A model generated the notes under the pieces. It was not told the DNA's origin, ran no database searches, and saw only the letters and a list, made by a program, of their open reading frames with translations. Below are positions 41,911 to 50,911 of a DNA stretch of 64,000 nt, in pieces. The stretch spans positions 558,001 to 622,000 of the forward strand of contig NZ_JAKREU010000001.1 in the NCBI RefSeq assembly GCF_022664435.1, given 5' to 3'. The stretch's first letter is position 1, and each line of letters starts with the position of its first letter. The stretch comes from Sphingomonas panni (GTDB lineage: Bacteria; Pseudomonadota; Alphaproteobacteria; Sphingomonadales; Sphingomonadaceae). The translations under genes and the position numbers were made by a program.

Positions 41911-43521
41911 ATGACATCGCCTGCCGCTCCGGTCGCTCGCACCGCTGCGCTTGCGCTCCTCCTGTCCACGGGGATGAGCGCGGCGTGGGCGGCAGTGCGA
42001 TGGCCGCAATTGCGCGCGGGCGACCTGCCCGACCCCGACGATCTGATGCGGCTGCAACAGATCGTCGACTGGCTGAACGGACAGGCGTTCGGTGACCTGA
42101 CCCAGCATCGCATGGGGCCGGGCGGTGTTGCGATGCACTGGTCGCGGCTGCCCGACCTGATCCCGGCGGCGATGATCCGACTGCTGCGCCCGTTGATCGG
42201 TGGCGACGGCGCCGAACGCGCGATGCTGATCCTGTGGCCGGCATTGTTGTTTGCCGCCTTCCTGTGGCTGGCCGCGCTGCTGGGGCGGCGGATCGGGGTG
42301 CGGCCGGTCGAAACGATGCTGGTCGCCCTGCTCGCCTTTCCACTGACCACCTTGTTCGCGCCCGGCAGGATCGATCATCACGGGTTGCAGATGGTCCTGC
42401 TGCTGGCGGCGATGCTGGCCCTGACCGGGCGTGCGACGCGCGTCGCCGGAGCGGGCGCCGCGCTGGCAACGGTCGCGACGGTCGTGATCGGCATGGAGAC
42501 GGTGCCGCTGTTCGCGGCGGCGATCGCCGTCACCGTGCTGCGATGGTGCCGCGACCGGCGCGAAGACGCGCGCGTCGCTGGCATGGCGCTGGCGATGGGA
42601 CCGGCGGCGCTCATGGCCATGGCCGGCTTCGCCACCGACAGCTGGTCGCTGCCGCTCTGCGACGGATTTACCCGCCAAAGCTGGACCGCGACGATGGTCG
42701 GCGCGGCCGCACTAGCGACACTGGCAATCATGGGACGCCGGGTCGTCACGCCGCGCAACCGGCTGGCCTGCGTTGCCGCCGTCGCGACAGGCGCTGCGGT
42801 CGCCTTGCTGGGCTGGGCACCGGCCTGTCGCAATCCTTATGGCGCGATCGATCCCGACCTTGCGCATCTGTGGCTCAGCAAAGTGGGCGAAGCGCAAAAT
42901 ATCATTATCGGCGACCCGCGCTGGACTTTCGCCCAGACCGGTCTGCTGATCGTCGCGATCATCGTCGGCGCATATCGGTCGGTCCGGGCACCCGATCCCC
43001 TGCGTTGCCTGCTGCTGGCCGTCGCCTTCGCCTCGCTCGCCCTCGCATTGTTCCAGCTGCGCGGGGCCTATGGCGGCGTCGCGGTCGCCTGCATCCTGCT
43101 GGCGGACGCGGTCGTGGCGGCGCGGCGACGCGGCGTCGTTGCGGCACTGTCCATGCGACTGGCGGCGGCGGGCATCGCCTATCCACTGCTAGCCAGCGTC
43201 ATGCCGGCAAGCGGCCGCCCCGGCGACCCGGCCGATTGTATCACCCCGGCCACGCGAAGCGCGCTGACGGCGCTGCCGCCGAGCCGCATTCTGGCACCGA
43301 TCGATCTGGGCCCGTGGCTGATCCGCCATGGGCATCAGGCGCTGGCCGCGCCCTATCATCGCAACGGGCAGGGCATCCTGATGACCTATCGCTTCGCTGC
43401 CGCCGATGTGCCGCAGCGCCGGGCCATGTTGCGCAAGGCCGATGTGCAGTTCGTCGTCGGCTGCGACGGACGGGGACTGGCCCCTATGGCGGCACCGGCC
43501 TTGTGGCGGGTATTGCCATGA
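41911..43521 (+). CDS. polytopic membrane protein, GT-C/STT3-like glycosyltransferase candidate
   Basis: This 536-residue protein has about a dozen hydrophobic segments. The first extracytoplasmic loop has an acidic cluster DLPDPDDLMRLQQIVDWL and then MHWSRLPDLIPAAM. A second loop has APGRIDHHGLQM. Acidic residues in the first loop plus a downstream Asp-His-His are reminiscent of GT-C enzymes such as archaeal AglB/STT3, which transfer lipid-linked sugars outside the membrane. That family assignment is inference from layout. The C-terminal third is more polar. It is the first of four overlapping genes downstream of argG; the next ATG overlaps its stop by 4 bp. Confidence 0.78.
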   Translation: MTSPAAPVARTAALALLLSTGMSAAWAAVRWPQLRAGDLPDPDDLMRLQQIVDWLNGQAFGDLTQHRMGPGGVAMHWSRLPDLIPAAMIRLLRPLIGGDGAERAMLILWPALLFAAFLWLAALLGRRIGVRPVETMLVALLAFPLTTLFAPGRIDHHGLQMVLLLAAMLALTGRATRVAGAGAALATVATVVIGMETVPLFAAAIAVTVLRWCRDRREDARVAGMALAMGPAALMAMAGFATDSWSLPLCDGFTRQSWTATMVGAAALATLAIMGRRVVTPRNRLACVAAVATGAAVALLGWAPACRNPYGAIDPDLAHLWLSKVGEAQNIIIGDPRWTFAQTGLLIVAIIVGAYRSVRAPDPLRCLLLAVAFASLALALFQLRGAYGGVAVACILLADAVVAARRRGVVAALSMRLAAAGIAYPLLASVMPASGRPGDPADCITPATRSALTALPPSRILAPIDLGPWLIRHGHQALAAPYHRNGQGILMTYRFAAADVPQRRAMLRKADVQFVVGCDGRGLAPMAAPALWRVLP

Positions 43522-45224
43522 CCGGGCGACGGGCGCACGCATGGCTAGCGCTGGCGATGTTGCTGGTCATGCTGCCGCTGTTGCCGCAGCCGATCGCCCC
43601 GCTCAACGACCTGTACGATCATATCGGCCGCTACCACATCATGGCGTCGATCGACCGGTCCGGCGACCTGCAACGCCATTGGCTGCTCCGACCCGCGTGG
43701 ATCGGCAATCTGGGGGTCGACCTGCTCGTCGTACCGCTGGCGCGCTGGATCGGCGTGGAGCCGGCCAGCCGGATCATCGTCACCCTGTTGCCCGCGCTAT
43801 TCGTCGGCGGGTTGGCGCTGGTGATGCGCGCGCGTGGGCGGTCGCTGTCGCCGCTCACCGGCTTTGCTGCGGCCTTGGCCTATCATCAGGCGTTCCAGCT
43901 GGGCTTCGTCAACTATGCGCTGGCGACGGCGCTGGCATTCGCCGCGCTGGCGCTATGGGTCCGATGGGCGGAGCGCCCCGCATTGCGCAGCATCGCCTTT
44001 GCGGGGATCGGGCTGCTGCTGTGGACTACGCATAGTTCGGGCTGGGGCATATTCGGACTGATGGCTTGGCAGAGCGATGTCGCCCTGCGCCGCGAACGAG
44101 GCAGCGGATGGACGCGGGCCGGCCTGTCGGCGGCGCTCGCCTGCGTCCCGCTGCTGTTGCCGCTGGCCGTGATGGCGAGCGGTCCGGCCAACGACGTCGG
44201 CGAGGTCGCGTGGAATTTCACCGTGAAGGCGGCGTGGATCGCGTCACTGGTGCGCGACCGCTGGCGCTGGTTCGACGTGGCGGGCGCCATCGTGCTGGTT
44301 GGATTGGTGTGGACCGCGCTGCGTCGGCCCGACTGGCGGTTCGATCCCGTGATCGGGTCCGCCGGGGCGATCCTGCTGGTCGCCTTCGCCTTGTTGCCGC
44401 GGATCGCGTTGAACGGCGCCTATGTCGACATGCGCGTCCTGGCCCCGGCAGTGGCACTGTTGCTGGTCGCGATACGGATCGATTCGGCGCGACAGGCGGC
44501 ACGGCTGTTCGGATGGGGCATGGCCTTTCTCGCCCTGCGCATGGCGGCCACCACCGCCAGCTTCGTGCTGCTGGGACAGGCGCGGGACGAGACGGCGATG
44601 GCGATTGCCGCCATGCCCCGCGGCACGACCGTCCTGACGCTGGTCGACGAACCCTGTTCGTCGACATGGTCTAGCGACCGGCTGGGCCATATTGCCGGCC
44701 TCGCCATCGCCCGCCGTGACATCTTCACCAACAGCCAATGGGCGATCGCCGGGCAACAGTGGATCCGCCCGCGCTATCCCGAAAGCCTGGCCTATCGCAC
44801 CGATCCGTCGCAGCTTGTCTATCCCAAGGCCTGCGAATATCGCACCACCGACCTGGGCGAGGCGTTGCGGACGTTCGACCGGCGGATCTATCGCCATGTC
44901 TGGCTGATCGGCTTCGATCGGATCGCCGTCCCGCCCGATCTGGTGCCCGTGTTCCGCAACCGCCGTTCCACCCTCTATGCGGTACGACCCGCCGAACGTC
45001 CGCGAACGCTTGCCGGAACCCCCTTCGCGCCTCTAAAAGCGGCCGATGCAGGGGGACAGGCTCAACTGGTGGCAGACGCGGTGGTTCGTCGCGTCGATGG
45101 CGGTGCTGGCGGTGATTCCGCTCCTGTGGCCCGACATTCCGCCGATGGTCGACCTGCCCGGCCATATGGGGCGCTATCGCGTTCAGCAGCTGTGGGACAC
45201 ATCGCAAGCGCCGTGGTTCCATGA
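43518..45224 (+). CDS. polytopic membrane protein, paralogue B of a GT-C-like pair
   Basis: This 568-residue membrane protein has about ten segments and a C-terminal extracytoplasmic part. Features include DLYDHIGRYHIMASID in the first loop, WIGNLGVDLLVVPLARWIG, and HQAFQLGFVNYALATALAF. It is clearly related to the next gene (IGNLGVDLL, IG-EPA and GF-N-AL-ALA match in order). The reading frame continues about 60 residues past the point where the next gene starts, and the extra C-terminus (from roughly RPRTLAGTP) has no membrane segments and no relation to the paralogue. The start overlaps the previous stop (ATGA). Function unknown; a lipid-linked sugar transferase is a guess. Confidence 0.8.
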   Translation: MTGRRAHAWLALAMLLVMLPLLPQPIAPLNDLYDHIGRYHIMASIDRSGDLQRHWLLRPAWIGNLGVDLLVVPLARWIGVEPASRIIVTLLPALFVGGLALVMRARGRSLSPLTGFAAALAYHQAFQLGFVNYALATALAFAALALWVRWAERPALRSIAFAGIGLLLWTTHSSGWGIFGLMAWQSDVALRRERGSGWTRAGLSAALACVPLLLPLAVMASGPANDVGEVAWNFTVKAAWIASLVRDRWRWFDVAGAIVLVGLVWTALRRPDWRFDPVIGSAGAILLVAFALLPRIALNGAYVDMRVLAPAVALLLVAIRIDSARQAARLFGWGMAFLALRMAATTASFVLLGQARDETAMAIAAMPRGTTVLTLVDEPCSSTWSSDRLGHIAGLAIARRDIFTNSQWAIAGQQWIRPRYPESLAYRTDPSQLVYPKACEYRTTDLGEALRTFDRRIYRHVWLIGFDRIAVPPDLVPVFRNRRSTLYAVRPAERPRTLAGTPFAPLKAADAGGQAQLVADAVVRRVDGGAGGDSAPVARHSADGRPARPYGALSRSAAVGHIASAVVP

Positions 45225-46689
45225 CTGGTATAATTTCGACTGGAGCCTGATCGGCAATCTGGGCGTCGACCTGCTCGTCTGGCTGCTCGAACCGCTGATC
45301 GGCCTCGAACCGGCGGTCAAACTCATCATCCTGACCATCCCGCCGCTGACCGCGGTCGGGCTGCTGTGGATCGCGCGCGAAGTGCATGGCCGCATCCCGG
45401 CGACTGCGCTGTTCGCGCTGCCGATCGTCTACAGCTTTCCGTTCCATTTCGGCTTCGCCAATTTCGCGCTGTCGATGGCGCTGGCGCTCAACGCCTTCGC
45501 GCTGTGGCTGCGGCTGGGGCGGCAGGGGCGGCTGGTGCTGCGCGGGGTAGTGTTCGTCCCCTTGGCCGGGCTGATCTGGCTGACGCATACCTTCGGCTGG
45601 GGGACATTGGGCGTCCTCGCCGCCTCGGCCGAGTTGATCCGCGAACACGACAAGCGCCGCAACTGGTTGGCCGCCGCGTTCCATGCCGGGCTGCACTGCC
45701 TCGTCCTCGCACCGCCCGCCCTGCTGATGCTGTTGTGGCGATCGAGCGGCCATGTCGGCGGACAGACCGCGGACTGGTTCAACTGGCGCGCGAAGATGCA
45801 GTGGATGACGATGACGCTGCGCGATCGCTGGCAGCTCTACGACCTTGCATCGGTCGCGGTCTTCTACCTCGTGCTGTTCAAGGGGTTGCGCGACCCCAAT
45901 ATCGGCTATTCGCGCAATCTGGGGCTGTCCGCGCTGTTCCTGATCGCCGTCTATGTGCTGTTGCCGCGCATCGTGTTCGGATCGGCATATGCCGATATGC
46001 GGCTGGTGCCGTATCTGTTCGGCATCGGCCTGATCGCCCTTCGACCCAAGCCCGGTCTGTCGATCCGCAATGCCGGGGTGCTGGCGGGGATCGGGTTGGC
46101 GATCTTCGTCGGGCGGATCGGGGCGACGACGGCCAGCTTCTGGCTGTACGACCGCGACTACGACCGCGAACTGGCGGCCCTCGACCATGTGCCGGTCGGT
46201 GCGCGGCTGGTCACGTTCGTCGGCGAGACCTGCTACAATGAATGGCGCATGACCCGGCTGCAGCACCTGCCCGGCATGGCGCTGACCCGGCGGCTGGCCT
46301 ATGCCAACGACCAATGGTCGATGGCCGGCGGACAGCTGCTGACCGTAAAGTACAAGGCCGCGCGCGGGTTTTCGCACGATCCGTCCGAACTGGTCACCGA
46401 CGTCAAATGCCCGCGCGAATATTGGCGGCCGATCGCCGGCGCGCTGTACAAATTCCCGCGCGATGCGTTCGATTATGTATGGCTGATCCGCCCACCCAAA
46501 TATGACCGGCGGCTGGAACAGGGACTGATCCCGTTGTGGCGCAATGGCAGCTCCGCGCTGTTCCGCATCGACCATAATGTGCCGCCCCCCGTGCTGACAT
46601 GGAGCGATCTGGGCAATCGTCCGTTCGCCAAACCCCGCCGCCGCCTGTCGCGACAGATGGCGGCCAACGAACCGGTAAGGAAAAACTGA
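45046..46689 (+). CDS. polytopic membrane protein, paralogue A of a GT-C-like pair
   Basis: This 547-residue paralogue of the preceding protein has a first segment at about 15-30, then PPMVDLPGHMGRYRVQQLWDTS with the acidic/His cluster typical of a first GT-C loop, IGNLGVDLLVWLLEPLIGLEP, FPFHFGFANFALSMALALNAFALWL, and a C-terminal soluble part with YNEW and KYDRRLEQG. The ATG lies inside the upstream gene, giving a 179-bp overlap in another frame; alignment of its N-terminus with the paralogue supports this start. The stop overlaps the next ATG (TGATG). Confidence 0.82.
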   Translation: MQGDRLNWWQTRWFVASMAVLAVIPLLWPDIPPMVDLPGHMGRYRVQQLWDTSQAPWFHDWYNFDWSLIGNLGVDLLVWLLEPLIGLEPAVKLIILTIPPLTAVGLLWIAREVHGRIPATALFALPIVYSFPFHFGFANFALSMALALNAFALWLRLGRQGRLVLRGVVFVPLAGLIWLTHTFGWGTLGVLAASAELIREHDKRRNWLAAAFHAGLHCLVLAPPALLMLLWRSSGHVGGQTADWFNWRAKMQWMTMTLRDRWQLYDLASVAVFYLVLFKGLRDPNIGYSRNLGLSALFLIAVYVLLPRIVFGSAYADMRLVPYLFGIGLIALRPKPGLSIRNAGVLAGIGLAIFVGRIGATTASFWLYDRDYDRELAALDHVPVGARLVTFVGETCYNEWRMTRLQHLPGMALTRRLAYANDQWSMAGGQLLTVKYKAARGFSHDPSELVTDVKCPREYWRPIAGALYKFPRDAFDYVWLIRPPKYDRRLEQGLIPLWRNGSSALFRIDHNVPPPVLTWSDLGNRPFAKPRRRLSRQMAANEPVRKN

Positions 46690-47015
46690 TGGACCTGCTG
46701 AACAACGCCCTGAAGCTGGCCGGCCAATTCGACCTGCCCGCCATCGCCGACAAGGCGGGGATTTCGCAGGAACAGGTGCAGACGGTGCTGGGCCTGCTGG
46801 CGAAGTTCGCCGGCCATGCCGATCCGGCACAGGAAGCCGCCGACCATAGCGGCGTGTCGCGCCATCAGATCGAGGCGATCCTGTCCGAAGTCGGCGGTCC
46901 CGATGCGCTCGGCCAGTTCGCGCAGATGCTGGGCCTCGACGTCAATCCCGGCGCGCTGGGCGGGATCGGCGACATGTTGCCGGGCGGCCTCGGCGGACTG
47001 ATGGGCAAGAAGTAA
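46689..47015 (+). CDS. small helical protein with Gly-rich C-terminus (YidB/DUF937-like)
   Basis: This 108-residue protein has two related helical modules, IADKAGISQEQVQTVLGLL and AADHSGVSRHQIEAILSEVG, followed by a low-complexity tail GLGGLMGKK. The layout resembles DUF937/YidB-like proteins, whose role is unknown. It has no membrane segment or signal peptide. It overlaps the stop of the GT-C-like gene by one base, so it is likely made with the membrane proteins. A type A palindrome follows. Confidence 0.75.
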   Translation: MDLLNNALKLAGQFDLPAIADKAGISQEQVQTVLGLLAKFAGHADPAQEAADHSGVSRHQIEAILSEVGGPDALGQFAQMLGLDVNPGALGGIGDMLPGGLGGLMGKK

Positions 47016-47044
47016 GGCAGCCTGCTTCCCTCCTTCGACATGAA

Positions 47045-47127
47045 CGTCATCCCGGCGCACACCGGCAGTTCCCGGTAACAGGGCGAGACCAGAGCCGCTT
47101 CAGACCCCAGCCTGCGCTGGGGTGACG
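47045..47127. repeat. intergenic inverted repeat, type A (copy 4, decayed left arm)
   Basis: CGTCATCCCGGCGCACACCG at the left pairs imperfectly with CAGCCTGCGCTGGGGTGACG at the right. The right arm is identical to other copies while the left has diverged. It separates two convergent genes. Confidence 0.75.
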
Positions 47128-47150
47128 TTTTTGGCGAGGAGGACCGGACC

Positions 47151-48281
47151 CTATCCCCGCCGGAACGGCGTCATCTCGCTCAGAAACTCCTGCTCCTGCC
47201 CCACTGCCGCGCGTTCGCGTTCGAGGAAGTCCGCCACCGCCGCACGGAACCCCGGATCGGGCAGGAAATGCGCCGACCAGGTCGTGACCGGCACATAGCC
47301 GCGCGCCAGCTTGTGTTCGCCCTGCGCCCCGGCTTCGACCCGCTGCAACCCGCGCGCAATGGCGGCGTCGATCGCCTGATAATAGCAGAGTTCAAAATGG
47401 AGGAACGGCACCTCCTCCACCGCGCCCCAATAGCGGCCGTACAGCGCATCGCCGCCGATCAGGTTGAGCGCGCCGGCGATCGGCCGCCCGTCGCGTTCGG
47501 CAAGGATCAGCAGCACGTCATCGGCCATCGTTTCCGACAGCAGCGAGAAGAAGCGGCGTGTGAGATAGGGCCGTCCCCATTTGCGGCTGCCGGTATCCTG
47601 ATAGAATGCCCAGAAGGCGTCCCAATGCGCCTCGGTCAGGTCGCGCCCGGTCAGGTGCCGGACGGTCAACCGGTCCAGCGCAACGGCGCGTTCCTTGCGG
47701 ATGGCCTTGCGCTTGCGGCTCGCGAGGTCGGTCAGGAAATCGTCGAAACTGCCATAGCCGCGATTGGCCCAATGGAACTGCGTGCCCGCGCGCGTCAGCC
47801 AGCCCGCCGCCTGAAACGCCGGCAGTTGCGCCGCGTCGACGAAGGTCGCGTGGGCAGAGGACAGGCCATTCTGCCGCACCACCGCCTCCACCGCGCCGAT
47901 TGCTGCGGCGGGATCGGCACCGTCGCGCATCAGCAGCCGGGGACCGGGCACGGGGGTGAAGGGCACCGCGATCTGAAGTTTGGGGTAATACTCACCCCCG
48001 GCGCGCTCCCATGCATCGGCCCAGCTATGGTCGAACACATATTCGCCCTGGCTGTGGCCCTTGGCATAGGCCGGCGCGATCGCCTGCGGCACGCCGTCGG
48101 CATCGTCGACGATGATCGGCAGCGGCTGCCATCCCGATCCCGGTCCGACGCTGCCCGATTCCTCCAGCGCCGAAAGAAAGGCGTGCGAAAGGAACGGATT
48201 GCCCTTGCCCGCACAGGCATCCCACTGGTCGGCGGGTACGGCGCGGACGCCCTTGGCGATACGGGCGGTGATGGCTGTCAC
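47151..48281 (-). CDS. FemAB-like N-acyltransferase family protein (DUF482, peptidoglycan biosynthesis/recognition)
   Basis: This 376-residue protein of the GNAT/FemAB-like family annotated as peptidoglycan recognition/biosynthesis (PF04339-type) has the conserved blocks NPFLSHAFLSALEESGSV, YVFDHSWADAWERAGG, YYPKLQIAVPFTPVPGPRLL, SRKRKAIRKERAVA and HKLARGYVPVTTWSAHFL. The reaction is not established. The GTG at 48281 (VTAITARIAKGVRAVPADQW) is chosen. A longer frame starts inside the adjacent type C repeat and yields the repeat-derived peptide WIPACAGMT, so the upstream ATGs are not credible. Confidence 0.87.
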   Translation of the reverse strand: MTAITARIAKGVRAVPADQWDACAGKGNPFLSHAFLSALEESGSVGPGSGWQPLPIIVDDADGVPQAIAPAYAKGHSQGEYVFDHSWADAWERAGGEYYPKLQIAVPFTPVPGPRLLMRDGADPAAAIGAVEAVVRQNGLSSAHATFVDAAQLPAFQAAGWLTRAGTQFHWANRGYGSFDDFLTDLASRKRKAIRKERAVALDRLTVRHLTGRDLTEAHWDAFWAFYQDTGSRKWGRPYLTRRFFSLLSETMADDVLLILAERDGRPIAGALNLIGGDALYGRYWGAVEEVPFLHFELCYYQAIDAAIARGLQRVEAGAQGEHKLARGYVPVTTWSAHFLPDPGFRAAVADFLERERAAVGQEQEFLSEMTPFRRG

Positions 48282-48338
48282 GGATGGGAAGATAGGGGGT
48301 ACGATGCCGCCGCGAAAGGCCGCACGCCGACCCATCTT

Positions 48339-48433
48339 CGTCATTCCCGCGCAGGCGGGAATCCATAGCCGCAACCTGTCGGATCGATCGCAACGGCAGC
48401 GTTTATGGGTTCCCGCCTGCGCGGGAACGACGA
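48339..48433. repeat. intergenic inverted repeat, type C (copy 2)
   Basis: CGTCATTCCCGCGCAGGCGG and CCGCCTGCGCGGGAACGACG pair over about 28 bp including GAATCCATA against TATGGGTTC. It lies between two same-strand genes and could attenuate or punctuate the transcript. Confidence 0.88.
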
Positions 48434-48440
48434 AAAAGGA

Positions 48441-49721
48441 TTACCCCTTTGTCCCCGCCAACCCATCCCGGAACATCAACTCCCGCCGCGGCACCGGAAT
48501 CTTGATGTCATGCTCGGCGAACAGGTCCCATAACCGGTTCAGCACGTCGGACCGGACATTGCCCACCCCCTGTTCGGGATCGCTGATCCACGCCAGGATT
48601 TCGTGCTCGACCGCATATTCGCCGTAGGAGAGCAGCCAGACATTGGGCATCGGGCTGCGCAGCACGCGCGGGCTTTCGGTCGCGGCCTGCAGCATCAGCT
48701 TCTGCGCGAGGCGCAGGTCGGTTTCATAGCCTACCCCGACCGGAATGCGCACGCGGACGTTCCGGTCGGAAAAGGACCAGTTCTCCACCTCCTGCGTCAT
48801 CAGGATTTCGTTGGGGATCAGATGTTCCTTGCCGTCGCGGGTGATCACCGACACCGCGCGCACGCCGATCTTGTTCACCCAGCCGAAGCTGTCGCCGACG
48901 ACGATAACGTCGCCCGGCTTGATGGAGCGATCCATCAACAGGATGATGCCGGCGATCAGGTTGCCGACCGTCTTCTGCAACCCGAAGCCGACCGCCAGCC
49001 CCAACCCGCCCGAAAAGATCGCGAAGGTCGTCAGGTCGATGCCGAGCAGGTCGATCCCGAAGAAGAAGGCGGTGATGACCACCGCGATCGACGCAAGCTT
49101 CTGTGCCAGCAGTTTCTGCGCCGGGTCGAGGCTCTTCGCCTGCCCGACGGCATGGCCGACCAGCCGATTGGCCACGCGCACCACGGCATAGAGGATGACG
49201 GCGGTCAGCAGCGCGCTGACCAGTGCCAGCAGCGACAGGCGACGCCGCCCGACCGAAAAGCCGATCGCGTCGAGCGTGGTGGTGATCGGCTCCAGCCCGC
49301 CGACCGATCCGGCGAGCACCGCGACGAACAGGATCGACGACACTGCCCATGCCAGCCAGCGCGCGAGGTTGACCCCGCGCAGCAACTGCATCGCCAGGCG
49401 GCCGACCGCCGCGCCCAGCGCCAGCCCCACGACGATATCGCCGAGCGCGCCCCAGTCCCGCACCTGCGCGATCAGCGCCAGCGCGACGACCGCCACCAGA
49501 TGGCGGACGATATCACACATCCGCGCCGCCAGCCCCACGGCATGGTCGCCGACCCGCTGCCGCCAGACATCGGTCAGATGCGGCCCGGCCCAGCGCCCGG
49601 CAAGCCAGCCGAGCAGCAGCGACAGCAGCACCAGCCCGGCTACGATACCGGCCTCGACCAGCTCCCGCCCATCGGCCACCGGCAATCCCTGCCCCGCCAG
49701 CCCGGCGGCAAGATCGTTCAC
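48441..49721 (-). CDS. mechanosensitive ion channel family protein (MscS type)
   Basis: This 426-residue small-conductance mechanosensitive channel homologue has extra N-terminal membrane segments (about 24-45, 75-95, 125-145, 160-185) before the pore region. The MscS core is LTTFAIFSGGLGLAVGFGLQKTVGNLIAGIILLMDRSIKPGDVI (Gly/Ala pattern of TM3 and the beta-domain start), followed by the cytoplasmic domain with DGKEHLIPNEILMTQEVENWSFSD. It protects against hypo-osmotic shock. The start is a GTG that overlaps the metC stop (GTGA), so it is translated in coupling with a sulfur-metabolism gene. Confidence 0.92.
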   Translation of the reverse strand: MNDLAAGLAGQGLPVADGRELVEAGIVAGLVLLSLLLGWLAGRWAGPHLTDVWRQRVGDHAVGLAARMCDIVRHLVAVVALALIAQVRDWGALGDIVVGLALGAAVGRLAMQLLRGVNLARWLAWAVSSILFVAVLAGSVGGLEPITTTLDAIGFSVGRRRLSLLALVSALLTAVILYAVVRVANRLVGHAVGQAKSLDPAQKLLAQKLASIAVVITAFFFGIDLLGIDLTTFAIFSGGLGLAVGFGLQKTVGNLIAGIILLMDRSIKPGDVIVVGDSFGWVNKIGVRAVSVITRDGKEHLIPNEILMTQEVENWSFSDRNVRVRIPVGVGYETDLRLAQKLMLQAATESPRVLRSPMPNVWLLSYGEYAVEHEILAWISDPEQGVGNVRSDVLNRLWDLFAEHDIKIPVPRRELMFRDGLAGTKG

Positions 49722-50911
49722 GCCGCCGCCCGGAACCGTGCGAGACCGGCGGCAAGATCGGCGATCAGGTCGTCGGCATTCTCCAGCCCGATCTGCAACC
49801 GGATCATCGGCCCCTCCGCCTCCGCCCGCGTGACGCTGCGGTAACGGTGCGGATCGATCGGCAGGGCAAGGCTTTCGAACCCGCCCCAGCTATAGCCGAT
49901 ACCGAACAGCTTCAGCCCGTCGATCAACGCGACCCGACCGGCGTCGCTGCCGCCGTTCAGTACGAAGGCGAACAGCCCGGCACTGCCCCGGAAATCGCGT
50001 AGAAAAATCTCGTGCCCCGGACAGCCCGGCAGCGCGGGATGCAGCACGCGGGCCACCTCCCCCTGTTCGGCCAGCCACTGCGCGATGCGGATCGATGATT
50101 CGCCATGCTGCCTCAGCCGTACCGCCATGGTGCGCAGCCCCCGTGCGCCGAGTGCCGCATCGTCGGGTCCGACATGCTGGCCCAGCTGATAGGTCGCATC
50201 GCGCAAGGACTGCCAGTGCGACGCGACGGCGGTGGCCGATCCCAGCATCGCATCCGAATGGCCGACGACATATTTGGTGCAGGCCATGATCGTCACGTCA
50301 ACGCCGTGCGCCATCGCCGGGAACAGCAGCGGCGTGGCCCAGGTGTTGTCGAGGATCGTGGTGATCCCCCGCTCCCGCGCGATTGCCGTCATCGCCGGCA
50401 CGTCCTGCACCTCGAAGGTGAGGCTGCCGGGACTTTCGAGGAACAGGACCTTCGTCGCCGGGGTCATCAGCTCGGCGATTCGCGCGCCGATCGTCGGGTC
50501 GTAGAGCGTCGTCGTGACGCCGATCGTCTTCAGCATCCCCTGCGCAAAGGCTCGGGTCGGGTCATAGGCGCTGTCGGGCAGCAGCAGATGATCGCCGGGC
50601 TTGAGGAACGCCAGCAGCGCGGTGGTGATTGCCGCCACGCCGGACGGATAGAGCAACGTCCCCTCGGCGCCCGGTTCCAGCTCGGTCAGCGCCTCGGCCA
50701 GCGACCATTGCGTCGGGGTGCCACGCCGGCCGTAATAGAGCCGGTGATGCGTATTCGCCCCTGCCGCTGCGCGCAGGTCGGCGACATCGTCGTACAGGAT
50801 CGTCGAGGCGCGCCACACGGGGACGTTGACGACGCCGCCGGTCCATTCGTCGCGGCGACCGCCGGTGACGACCTGCGTTTCGGGGGCGTGGGTAGGATCG
50901 AAGGCGCTCAT
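49718..50911 (-). CDS. metC: cystathionine beta-lyase (PLP-dependent)
   Basis: This 397-residue Cys/Met-metabolism PLP enzyme cleaves cystathionine to homocysteine, pyruvate and ammonia. The active-site lysine is in MACTKYVVGHSD (Lys213). YYGRRGTPTQWSLAEAL carries the phosphate-binding Tyr/Arg of a neighbouring subunit, and ILDNTWATPLLFPAMAHGVD the PLP-contacting Asp. SSIRIAQWLAEQGEV and RYRSVTRAEAEGPMIRLQIGLE are typical of the MetC rather than MetB group. It lies between sseA and an MscS gene with 4-bp overlaps at both ends. Confidence 0.93.
   Translation of the reverse strand: MSAFDPTHAPETQVVTGGRRDEWTGGVVNVPVWRASTILYDDVADLRAAAGANTHHRLYYGRRGTPTQWSLAEALTELEPGAEGTLLYPSGVAAITTALLAFLKPGDHLLLPDSAYDPTRAFAQGMLKTIGVTTTLYDPTIGARIAELMTPATKVLFLESPGSLTFEVQDVPAMTAIARERGITTILDNTWATPLLFPAMAHGVDVTIMACTKYVVGHSDAMLGSATAVASHWQSLRDATYQLGQHVGPDDAALGARGLRTMAVRLRQHGESSIRIAQWLAEQGEVARVLHPALPGCPGHEIFLRDFRGSAGLFAFVLNGGSDAGRVALIDGLKLFGIGYSWGGFESLALPIDPHRYRSVTRAEAEGPMIRLQIGLENADDLIADLAAGLARFRAAA

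Noticed and set aside
42234..43517. Extended N-terminus for the second GT-C-like gene
   Set aside because: This open stretch is the shadow of the first membrane-protein gene; the ATG at 43518 overlaps the previous stop as in other coupled genes here.
48282..48374. N-terminal extension of the FemAB-like protein (WIPACAGMT)
   Set aside because: The codons derive from the type C palindrome and produce the peptide seen wherever that repeat is translated.
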